Positions 36,239 through 43,596 of a DNA stretch of 64,000 nucleotides are shown here, one piece after another; within the stretch, counting starts at the first letter, position 1; each line of letters opens with the position of its first letter. The translations under genes were made by a program, and so were the position numbers. Origin of the DNA: CALBPI01 sp038533155 (GTDB taxonomy: Bacteria > Pseudomonadota > Gammaproteobacteria > Steroidobacterales > Woeseiaceae); assembly GCA_038533155.1 (NCBI GenBank), contig JBCAZH010000009.1, positions 12,197 to 76,196 on the forward strand, in the 5' to 3' direction. The notes beneath the pieces were generated by a model. It searched no databases and was not told where the DNA came from. It was given only the letters and a program-made list of their open reading frames with translations.

Positions 36239-37204
36239 CTATTCGACGAGGACCAGCTCGATTCGCCGATTGAGTGCTTGTGCAGACTCCGAGTCGAAAG
36301 CTGCAATCGGCTCCGAACCTCCGCGGCCCTCGGCGTCTAACCGACTTTCCACAATGCCAGCGCCGATCAGCCAACGGATCACTGCTTGAACTTGTCGCTC
36401 GGACAGACGCTGATGGTCGGTCTCATCGCCACCGGATGCGGTATGTCCAACCAGCAAATAGCGCGCATCTGGTGCGCGCCTCATCAGTTCTGCCAGGGCA
36501 TTTAACGTTGGATCGGACGCGGAAAGTATGGAATCCGTGCCAGCCTCGAAATGGATGCCGTACAGATCGATGAACCCCTCCAGCGCAAGTCCGGCCGCAA
36601 GCGTTTCGACATCTTCCTTTCGTGGGCCAATTTCGACACGAAGCTCGAGCGTCTCGCCACCAACCACAACGCCCTGTCCACTGCTCGACTCGTAGTCGGC
36701 GTGGCTAGCCCAGACTGACACAGGACCGTTGCGCACTTCGGCGAAAGACGCCGCGCCGAATTCGCTGGATTCTGTGTCGCTGCCACGAATCTCGACCAGC
36801 GCACCCGCGATCGGCTTGGAGCTACTCGCGTCGACGACTGTGATCGATACGGCGCCGAAGGACGGACGCGTCAGACCGATCGCAGCAAAGATACGAGCGC
36901 CGGGTTCCGTGGCGAACGACTTCGTATACTCCTCGAACGGGGAAAGTGTGACGGTGACGGTGTAGGGGCTACCCTCCACGTCGATTTCGCCGGTTCTGCC
37001 AGAAGCATTGGTCGTGACGGTTGTATCACCAACGGTGACGCGCGCGCCCTCAAGCGGCGCTTCAGTGGCTGCGTCGTAGACTGCTGCGGAGAAAGTTCCG
37101 GTGGCTGTGTCGTTTGAAGCTGCAAGGGCACCATGCACAGACGCAAGACACACGAGTAAGCAAGCGGCAGCAACCGAGTGCCGCACCCATATCTTTTTAC
37201 TCAC
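36239..37204 (-). CDS. OmpA-like protein with two carboxypeptidase-regulatory-like domains
   Basis: 321 residues. Signal peptide (AAACLLVCLASVHGALAA), then two beta-sandwich repeats (ATEAPLEGARVTVGDTTVTTNASG and SSKPIAGALVEIRG), then an OmpA C-terminal domain (IHFEAGTDSI, LLVGHTASGGDETDHQRLSERQ, NRRIELVLVE). The canonical GHTD is GHTA here, so peptidoglycan (diaminopimelate) binding may be altered. It is probably periplasmic or outer-membrane attached. GTG start preceded by GGAGG, 7 codons inside a longer frame. It precedes the beta-barrel gene by about 160 bp. Confidence 0.82.
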   Translation of the reverse strand: MSKKIWVRHSVAAACLLVCLASVHGALAASNDTATGTFSAAVYDAATEAPLEGARVTVGDTTVTTNASGRTGEIDVEGSPYTVTVTLSPFEEYTKSFATEPGARIFAAIGLTRPSFGAVSITVVDASSSKPIAGALVEIRGSDTESSEFGAASFAEVRNGPVSVWASHADYESSSGQGVVVGGETLELRVEIGPRKEDVETLAAGLALEGFIDLYGIHFEAGTDSILSASDPTLNALAELMRRAPDARYLLVGHTASGGDETDHQRLSERQVQAVIRWLIGAGIVESRLDAEGRGGSEPIAAFDSESAQALNRRIELVLVE

Positions 37205-37281
37205 GCTTGGTGCCCTCCAGATCACAAACGCAGTGTTCTTTCGAGGTTACGCATTATCCGTGACATTCCGGCCAAAAAATC

Positions 37282-38454
37282 TCAGCGCGCGGTCGACGGC
37301 TCCAAACCATAATTGGACGACCTCGAGATGGGGACCAGCAAAAGCAGACACAAAGCCATGCCGATACCGGTCGCGACCGGCAATCCGCCGAGCCCGAACT
37401 TACCCACAATCGCGCCTGCGAGAATCGCGGCCCACGCGAACCCGCTGGTTTGGAGCGGCGTCGAGATTGCACCCCAACGCCCATCCGCATCCAGCGATCC
37501 CGCCAAATCCAACAGGACCGGGAAGTTGAATTGCAACGCGAACACCGCTGGCACCAACGCCACGTAGAATTGAAACGGCGACGTCGCGTGGATAACGCCG
37601 TACCACCCAATCGCGCAACAGACATAGGCAATCGCCAGCGGTCGAATAGGTCCGACGCGCGTGCTGACCCAGCCGCCAGCGACACATGCACCTGCCGAGA
37701 TCAACAGCAACAGCCCGATACCTCGGCCGGCCTCGGCATAGCTCAGACCAAGGTTCTGCGCGACACTAAACATGTACGTAAAACCCAACCCCGAGCAAGT
37801 CACGAAAATAACCGCCATCGAGACCGTCGCGACGGCGCGAACACTAAATACCAAGCGTCTCGTTGCTGCGCTTGCCGTTTGCGTAGTGTCCGACTCGCGG
37901 AAGCCGAGCATTGCCATCACGAGGACGACTGCAACCGCCGCGGCAGCACCGTAACCACCAGCGAGCCCCTTGGTCTGAACCGCCGAACCGATCAAAGCGA
38001 TCATCGAAGACATGAGTAACACCGCAACCATATCGACGATGCCGAACAGTGGCCCTGGCGTGTGTTGCGTTGCGATGACTCGCGAGCAGGCTCCCATCAA
38101 AACACCGACCGCGATGCCGCTGAGCAACTGCGCGGTCAGCACGACGACTAGGGAGTCTGGAACGATCGCACTGACAACTTCCGACGCAACCAACAATCCG
38201 CCAAGCGCGAGTGCCAAGACTCGTAACGAAAATTTGGTGGCTAAGATCGAGGCCAATAGCGAGGCGCAAGCGATCCCGACAAACGGCATCGCAACGGCCA
38301 GCCCAGCCACGGCGTCAGACCACCCGTTTTGCTCGACGAACCGGGTCAGGAGAACCGGTTTCATTGCGCTAAACAGCGTCGACATGCTGTAGGCCGCCGA
38401 CCCAGCCAGCAAGAGTCTCCAATGCCCTTTGATGGACGGAGCTGCGCGGTTCAA
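37282..38454 (-). CDS. MFS transporter (urease/purine cluster, copy 1)
   Basis: 390 residues, about 12 membrane segments, with no motif that fixes the substrate. The start is a TTG that overlaps the stop of the upstream 2OG oxygenase (TTGA), with AAGG about 8 bases before. It is the last gene of a minus-strand run nucleoside hydrolase - ureD - ureA - 2OG oxygenase - MFS. Import of a purine, nucleoside or related nitrogen compound is a reasonable inference, because no dedicated purine permease is visible in the window. Confidence 0.82.
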   Translation of the reverse strand: MNRAAPSIKGHWRLLLAGSAAYSMSTLFSAMKPVLLTRFVEQNGWSDAVAGLAVAMPFVGIACASLLASILATKFSLRVLALALGGLLVASEVVSAIVPDSLVVVLTAQLLSGIAVGVLMGACSRVIATQHTPGPLFGIVDMVAVLLMSSMIALIGSAVQTKGLAGGYGAAAAVAVVLVMAMLGFRESDTTQTASAATRRLVFSVRAVATVSMAVIFVTCSGLGFTYMFSVAQNLGLSYAEAGRGIGLLLLISAGACVAGGWVSTRVGPIRPLAIAYVCCAIGWYGVIHATSPFQFYVALVPAVFALQFNFPVLLDLAGSLDADGRWGAISTPLQTSGFAWAAILAGAIVGKFGLGGLPVATGIGMALCLLLLVPISRSSNYGLEPSTAR

Positions 38455-39386
38455 GCCTCGAACCTTTTCTTGTGCGACGCCTCGATTTTTTTCTGCAAGT
38501 GTGCGCCTGCGCTTGTTGGCGCAAACCTGGCCGGATTGGCCGCGGACACACAACTTGGCAACGCTGCGACCTCGGTTGCGCTATCCGGATCGACGAATAA
38601 CGCGATCGACTGTCGGACCTGCTCGCCGTACCTCGGTTGTACACGGTGTTGGGTCGACCGATAGCGCCCGTTGGTCCAGACCTCCAGCAGATCGCCCGCG
38701 TTGATCACGATGTCACCCTCCGTCGCCGCAACCGGGACCCAAGCACCTTGATCGGTTTGGACCTCCAGCCCGCTGACACCGTTTTGGAACAAGAGTGTGA
38801 GTAAGCCGTAGTCGGAGTGCGCGCCTGCACCCAGCTGGCCGGCTGTAACCGCGCCATCGTCGACCGGCGGGTAATGCAACAAGCGTAGCGTCACGTTCTC
38901 ACCCGAATGACAACGCTCGAAGAAATCGGTGTCCGTGTTCAGCGCCAACGTCAGCGCCCGCATGATCCTAAATGACGCAGTCAGGCACACCGCGTAGAAA
39001 TCCGTCATCAACTGACCGAATTCCATCGATGGCCAGCGGGAGGTCTCTGGCGCTCGATGCACAAGATTGCGCATGGTGAACGTCTCTTTCAGATCACCCG
39101 GCGCGGTCGGATCCAAGTTCTCTTGCGCAACCCCTTGGTAACCGAAGTTGTCGCTGGCTGAACGATAACCGCACCGTTGTTTTTCGTTCGACGACGTCGC
39201 AAAGAAGCGACGACTTTGTTGGAATACCGCATGTAGCATGTGGTCCGGGATACCGAGGTTTCTAACCGCCATAAATCCGACTTCACTCAAAGCGGTATCA
39301 ACGGTCTCAGCGATTGCGTGTTGGCGCGACGGATCCTGATCAAAACCGTCGAAATCGATCACTGGAATCTCAGTGAACGCACTCAC
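38451..39386 (-). CDS. Isopenicillin-N-synthase-like Fe(II)/2OG oxygenase (copy 1)
   Basis: 311 residues. IPVIDFDGF starts the N-terminal DIOX_N domain; the Fe ligands are HSD in GAHSDYGLLTLL and the His of STQHRV, with RQSIALF as the 2OG-binding Arg segment. Enzymes of this class hydroxylate amino acids, nucleobases and many metabolites. The GTG start overlaps the ureA stop (GTGA) and its stop overlaps the MFS start (TTGA), so it is locked into the ureDA operon. A role in nitrogen-compound oxidation is inferred. Confidence 0.88.
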   Translation of the reverse strand: MSAFTEIPVIDFDGFDQDPSRQHAIAETVDTALSEVGFMAVRNLGIPDHMLHAVFQQSRRFFATSSNEKQRCGYRSASDNFGYQGVAQENLDPTAPGDLKETFTMRNLVHRAPETSRWPSMEFGQLMTDFYAVCLTASFRIMRALTLALNTDTDFFERCHSGENVTLRLLHYPPVDDGAVTAGQLGAGAHSDYGLLTLLFQNGVSGLEVQTDQGAWVPVAATEGDIVINAGDLLEVWTNGRYRSTQHRVQPRYGEQVRQSIALFVDPDSATEVAALPSCVSAANPARFAPTSAGAHLQKKIEASHKKRFEA

Positions 39387-39685
39387 CGTATTGGGTCGTG
39401 AACCGTGACCAGTTTGGTGCCGTCGGGAAAAGTCGCTTCGACTTGAACGTCATGGATCATCTCCGCTACGCCCTCCATGACCTGGTCTCGGGTGATGACG
39501 TGGGCACCCGCTTGCATAAGATCCGCGACACTCTTGCCATCCCTCGCGCCTTCCACGACGAAGTCTGAAATCAGCGCGATGGCCTCGGGATGATTCAGTT
39601 TGACCCCGCGTTCCAGACGCCGTCGCGCAACGATCGCCGCCATCGAAATGAGTAGTTTGTCTTTTTCCCGAGGAGTCAGCTGCAT
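39383..39685 (-). CDS. ureA: Urease gamma subunit
   Basis: 100 residues, the exact usual length. MQLTPREKDKLLISMAAIVARRR, GVKLNHPEAIALI and the ending TFPDGTKLVTVHDPI are diagnostic. It is the smallest structural urease subunit. I start at the ATG at 39685; the upstream in-frame ATG would overlap ureD. Separated from ureB by eight unrelated genes. Confidence 0.97.
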   Translation of the reverse strand: MQLTPREKDKLLISMAAIVARRRLERGVKLNHPEAIALISDFVVEGARDGKSVADLMQAGAHVITRDQVMEGVAEMIHDVQVEATFPDGTKLVTVHDPIR

Positions 39686-39698
39686 GGTGGTTCCAAAA

Positions 39699-40562
39699 TC
39701 AACAATCAAACACGCGGGGCAACTCGAACCCCTGCAACGCTGGTATTGCGTTAGCGCCTGACTTTAGGTGATCGAGCAAGCGAATCAAAGTCATGCGAAG
39801 CGTCGCCGGATTGGCCGCCACGGCTCTGACGACAACCGCAGGTCCAACCAACGTCGCACCGCTGATCGCGGGATCGCTCGCCAGCGCATCGCGAACCGTC
39901 TGCAACACGGCATCCAGGCTCGGCGCGACAATCACCATCGTCATCATCGAGATGTTGCCGCCGAGCACAGCAGGTTGAGCGATCCAGCGTTGGAGATCGC
40001 CATCTCGATCGCTATCGAATTCGAACCGATCCGCCCAAACCAGCTGGCCTTGATCGTAGATCTCCCAGTGATCGGTCAAAGCACCCGACCGAACGGATTC
40101 GCCCATGGCGGTACGACCCAACGTCCAAGTCTCGGCAGCTAGCAACCCGGCGCCAGTCGCAAGATCGGCGCGCCAGCGACGCTGCAATCGCGCACCGTCG
40201 AACAGTATCGTTTCCTGTGGAAGCCACACGGCGCGAGCTTGCGCCCCGATATCGAGCTGATTGTCTACCTGCGCCTTACCGGCGCGTGATCGATAGATAC
40301 GCTCGGCCGCCTGTGTCGTGACGACCGCGTGCGTCTCCGGGGCCCAAGTGGCGGTTTGCACGACCCGGTCACCGTCGGTCATGCCACCGGCGGTATTAAG
40401 CAGTACCGCCTGTAGCGGCTCGCCGGGATCAATCCTCGGCAGTCGAATCTTGCTGCAGCCACGCTGATACAGCGTGTCCACGACCGTCTTGCCGCCGCGC
40501 AGTTTAAGACCGAGACGGGCCTCACCCTCTGCGCGTGGCAGTACTTTGGGCGCAGCGCTCAA
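39699..40562 (-). CDS. ureD: Urease accessory protein UreD
   Basis: 287 residues. Family signatures are RGCSKIRLPRIDPGEPLQAVLLNTAGG, TTQAAERIYRS, WLPQETILFDGARLQRRWRAD and the C-terminal MTLIRLL. It is the scaffold on which UreF and UreG assemble with apo-urease during nickel insertion. The start is a TTG that overlaps the nucleoside hydrolase stop (TTGA). It is followed by ureA after 13 bp. Confidence 0.94.
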   Translation of the reverse strand: MSAAPKVLPRAEGEARLGLKLRGGKTVVDTLYQRGCSKIRLPRIDPGEPLQAVLLNTAGGMTDGDRVVQTATWAPETHAVVTTQAAERIYRSRAGKAQVDNQLDIGAQARAVWLPQETILFDGARLQRRWRADLATGAGLLAAETWTLGRTAMGESVRSGALTDHWEIYDQGQLVWADRFEFDSDRDGDLQRWIAQPAVLGGNISMMTMVIVAPSLDAVLQTVRDALASDPAISGATLVGPAVVVRAVAANPATLRMTLIRLLDHLKSGANAIPALQGFELPRVFDC

Positions 40563-41518
40563 CCGAGTCGCCTCAGAGTCTGTTCATAGGCATCGAGCAC
40601 TTGGTCTGCATCGACGCCGACCGCGACTTGTTGAATGGGTAGGCCATCCCACGCGCCTCGCGGGAATACCGCGTTCTCGGGTGACTGGATCGTCTGGCCG
40701 ATTGCAATGCCCTCGGTCACTGCACGCAATGCGCCACGTTGAAGAGAATACGCTTGCGGTGTCACCAACCAAGCCAGCGCCGACGAATCGTGAACGGGAA
40801 ACCCATGCTGATATCCCTTGCTCGCGTAGAAGCGCGCGTAGAAACGGCTAATGTCATAGACAAACTGACCGGCCGGACCTGCCTGGTCTCGAATGCGTTG
40901 CATGCGATCCTCGGTCATCACAATCTGCATCGTGACATCCAACCCCACCATGGTCAGCGGCCATTCGGCACAGAACACTTGATCGGCAGCATGCGGGTCG
41001 CCGGCAATATTCGCCTCTGCGCACGGAGACACGTTGCCACCGTAGCCGGCGACTCCCAATGCGCCACCCATCACCACGACTTGGCGCACTTTCGACGCGA
41101 TGGCGGGATCCCGCGACAATGCCGTCGCAAGATTGGTTAATCGACCGACCGCGACCAGCGTGACATCCCCTGGGGATGCGTTGACCGTGCTGACAATAAA
41201 GTCCGCCGCGTCCTCCGCGCCTGCCGAACCTTTAGGTTCCGGCGGATCGATATTGCCAAGTCCGTCAGTGCCATGCACGAAGTCCGGCACCGGTCCGGTC
41301 GGCACCTGCAGCGCCGCATCAGCACCGCAATAGACGCCGCACGACAAGCCGATCCGCTCGACGATATGCAACGCATTACGCGTCGTCAGTGCGACCGATG
41401 CGTTGCCACGGACCGTGGTCAGACCCAACAGCTCAATCTCGGGATGCGCGTGAGCGAATACGATCGCCATTGCATCATCAACGCCCGGGTCTGTATCAAA
41501 AATTACCTTGTGCACCAT
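40559..41518 (-). CDS. Inosine-uridine-preferring-type nucleoside hydrolase
   Basis: 319 residues. The calcium/ribose site KVIFDTDPGVDDAMAI at the N-terminus and VVMGGALGVAGYGGNV are the nucleoside hydrolase signatures. It splits ribonucleosides into base and ribose; purine nucleosides are the probable substrates given the neighbours. With the ribokinase at 49.7 kb it would recover ribose. It heads the ureDA-2OG-MFS operon and is divergent from a second MFS-2OG pair. AGGTG precedes the ATG. Confidence 0.93.
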   Translation of the reverse strand: MVHKVIFDTDPGVDDAMAIVFAHAHPEIELLGLTTVRGNASVALTTRNALHIVERIGLSCGVYCGADAALQVPTGPVPDFVHGTDGLGNIDPPEPKGSAGAEDAADFIVSTVNASPGDVTLVAVGRLTNLATALSRDPAIASKVRQVVVMGGALGVAGYGGNVSPCAEANIAGDPHAADQVFCAEWPLTMVGLDVTMQIVMTEDRMQRIRDQAGPAGQFVYDISRFYARFYASKGYQHGFPVHDSSALAWLVTPQAYSLQRGALRAVTEGIAIGQTIQSPENAVFPRGAWDGLPIQQVAVGVDADQVLDAYEQTLRRLG

Positions 41519-41527
41519 CGATTGCAC

Positions 41528-41549
41528 CTCAGTGTCGCCGACTCAGTGT
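41528..41549. promoter_or_regulatory. Tandem CTCAGTGT direct repeats in a divergent control region
   Basis: Two identical copies of CTCAGTGT (41528-41535, 41542-41549), 14 bp apart, occupy the 65-bp gap between the nucleoside hydrolase/urease operon and the MFS/2OG/PQQ operon. The same octamer recurs upstream of puuE (57848). It may be a binding site for a regulator of nitrogen or purine genes; no regulator is assigned. Confidence 0.4.
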
Positions 41550-41583
41550 GGCAGAATGCGCCTAGAGTTGGGAGCAAGAAATC

Positions 41584-42744
41584 ATGAATAGTCTGCAGCG
41601 CATCACGCTCGCGTGTTTTCTTGCCTACTTCGTGATGTCCTCGATGCTCGCGCCGATCGGCATCATCTCAACACCACTGGCTGACCACTATGGTCTGACG
41701 ATCAGCGCGATGACCGAACAGTTCTCAGCACTGACCTTCGGCATCCTTATCGGCGCTGTGGCGGCGCTGTTCCTGTCCAGCCAGACCGCTTTTCGATTGC
41801 TGTTCGCCGGCCTATTCGTCGCATTGGCGATCGTACTCATCGGGCTTTCCACCCTCCCTGACATTCGAATTTTTGCCTTCGCACTCGGTTGCGTCGGTTT
41901 CGGGTGTGGCATCGGCCTGGCAGCGGCTGCGGCGACCATTTCGCGGCTGTACAGCGGAAACCAACGCGCGTCCGCATTGGTGGCCACCGATGGCTGTTTC
42001 AGCGCGGCCGGTGTGATCATTCCGTTCGCCAGCGCGAAAATTCTCGGTCAAGGCGCTTCCGCCGGTTGGGTATTTGTTTTGGTCGCAGGCGTCTGCGCCA
42101 TGATTGTACTGTTAGCGCTGAGCAGTCGATTTCCAACGTCGGACCCGAAAACGGGCGCTGAGTCGCTCGCAATCGAACGGCGCTGGCCTGTTACCGCCTG
42201 GATCGGCATCGCGGCGCTATCGATGTACACGCTCGGCCAGTACTCGATTCTGTTTTGGCTGCCGCCACATCTTAGCGAGAGCTACGGCATTCCCGTGACC
42301 GAAGGTGGTGCGCTGGTCGGTCGCTTCTGGACGGGAATGTTCGTCGCGCAGATCGTCGTCGCGCTTTTGGTGCTTCGCGTGGGGACTTACCGCCTGCTCG
42401 GTATCGCAGCGGTGGCAACCGCGCTCGGCAGTTTACCGCTGTGGCAGACCGGCAATCTCAACGCGCTGCATGTGTTTGCGTTGGTCTGGGGATTGGCCAA
42501 TCTGGGACTGCTCAAGCTGGCGCTGACCTTTGTCACGTTGCAGTTCAACGCCCCGAGCCCGCGGCTCGTCTCCTGCGTGCTGCTAGGCGCGACCCTCGGC
42601 ACCGCGGTCAGCCCGGTGGTGACCAGTCGATTAGTCGATTTCGCGGGGACCGTCAGCGCGCTACAATTCGGCACAGGCTGTCACGCGGTGATGGCTGTGT
42701 TGTTATTGGTGGCCATTGCGCGCTCTACAGGGGAAACAACGTGA
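41584..42744 (+). CDS. MFS transporter (urease/purine cluster, copy 2)
   Basis: 386 residues with about 12 membrane helices: ITLACFLAYFVMSSMLAPIGII at the start, FAFALGCVGFGCGIGLAAAAATI in the first half. GGGAGCAAGAAATC precedes the ATG. It is coupled to the next gene, a 2OG oxygenase, by a GTGA overlap, repeating the MFS-oxygenase pairing of the opposite operon. The substrate is unknown and may be the oxygenase substrate. Confidence 0.85.
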   Translation: MNSLQRITLACFLAYFVMSSMLAPIGIISTPLADHYGLTISAMTEQFSALTFGILIGAVAALFLSSQTAFRLLFAGLFVALAIVLIGLSTLPDIRIFAFALGCVGFGCGIGLAAAAATISRLYSGNQRASALVATDGCFSAAGVIIPFASAKILGQGASAGWVFVLVAGVCAMIVLLALSSRFPTSDPKTGAESLAIERRWPVTAWIGIAALSMYTLGQYSILFWLPPHLSESYGIPVTEGGALVGRFWTGMFVAQIVVALLVLRVGTYRLLGIAAVATALGSLPLWQTGNLNALHVFALVWGLANLGLLKLALTFVTLQFNAPSPRLVSCVLLGATLGTAVSPVVTSRLVDFAGTVSALQFGTGCHAVMAVLLLVAIARSTGETT

Positions 42745-43586
42745 TTCGAACCGTCGACTACGCTGCGCCGAACGCAGCCAAGGAATTCACAAGCTCTATC
42801 GCCGAGTCCGGCTTTGCAGTGTTGCAGAACCACCCGTTATCCGGCGAGCGCTTACAGAGAATGTACGCGGGATGGAAAGCCTTCTTCGACAGTAACGAAA
42901 AACATGAGTATCGCGTTAAGGATCTGACGCAAGAAGACGATCAATACGGCTACTTTGGTCCGGACATTGCCGAAACAGCGGTCGGTTTCGAGCAGCCCGA
43001 TATCAAAGAGTACTTCCACGTCAGTTTCGACGAACCGTTTCCTCCGGGGCTAGAAGCGGACGCGATCGCGCATTGCAAAGACGCGGAAACGCTCGCCAAG
43101 CAGTTGCTGGACTGGCTCGATGCGGCGATTCCCGACGACTGCCGGCAAGCTGAAGGCGTTTGGTCTGAGGCTTTGTCATGGGACGACAGCCTGTTGCGAA
43201 TTCTTCACTATCCGCCGCTGCGCGGTGACGAGCCGGATGGTAGTGTTCGCGCCGCTGCACACGAGGACATCAACTACATCACGCTGCTGCCTGTCGCAGA
43301 CCAGCCTGGCTTGCAGGTACGAACCTTGGATGGCGAATGGTTGGACCTCGAAGGCCGACAAGGTGACTTAATCATCAACACCGGCGACATGCTGCAGGAA
43401 ATCTCGGGTGGCTACCTACCATCGACTACACACCGGGTCGTGAACCCAACCGGGCAAACACAGAACATCTCCCGCATCTCCATTCCATACTTTTTGCATC
43501 CCGCGCGTGCCACTCGTCTATCCGATCGGTATACCGCAGGCCAGTACCTGAAGGATCGGATTCTCGAGAACTACAACAACAGCTAG
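42741..43586 (+). CDS. Isopenicillin-N-synthase-like Fe(II)/2OG oxygenase (copy 2)
   Basis: 281 residues. Fe ligands HED in AAAHEDINYITLL and the His of TTHRVV, with the cosubstrate Arg in ISRISIPYF. ILHYPPL before the triad is shared with copy 1 (LLHYPPV), so the two are related. The GTG start overlaps the MFS stop (GTGA). It is followed 10 bp later by a PQQ-dependent dehydrogenase. Substrate unknown. Confidence 0.88.
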   Translation: MIRTVDYAAPNAAKEFTSSIAESGFAVLQNHPLSGERLQRMYAGWKAFFDSNEKHEYRVKDLTQEDDQYGYFGPDIAETAVGFEQPDIKEYFHVSFDEPFPPGLEADAIAHCKDAETLAKQLLDWLDAAIPDDCRQAEGVWSEALSWDDSLLRILHYPPLRGDEPDGSVRAAAHEDINYITLLPVADQPGLQVRTLDGEWLDLEGRQGDLIINTGDMLQEISGGYLPSTTHRVVNPTGQTQNISRISIPYFLHPARATRLSDRYTAGQYLKDRILENYNNS

Positions 43587-43596
43587 TTCGCAACCG

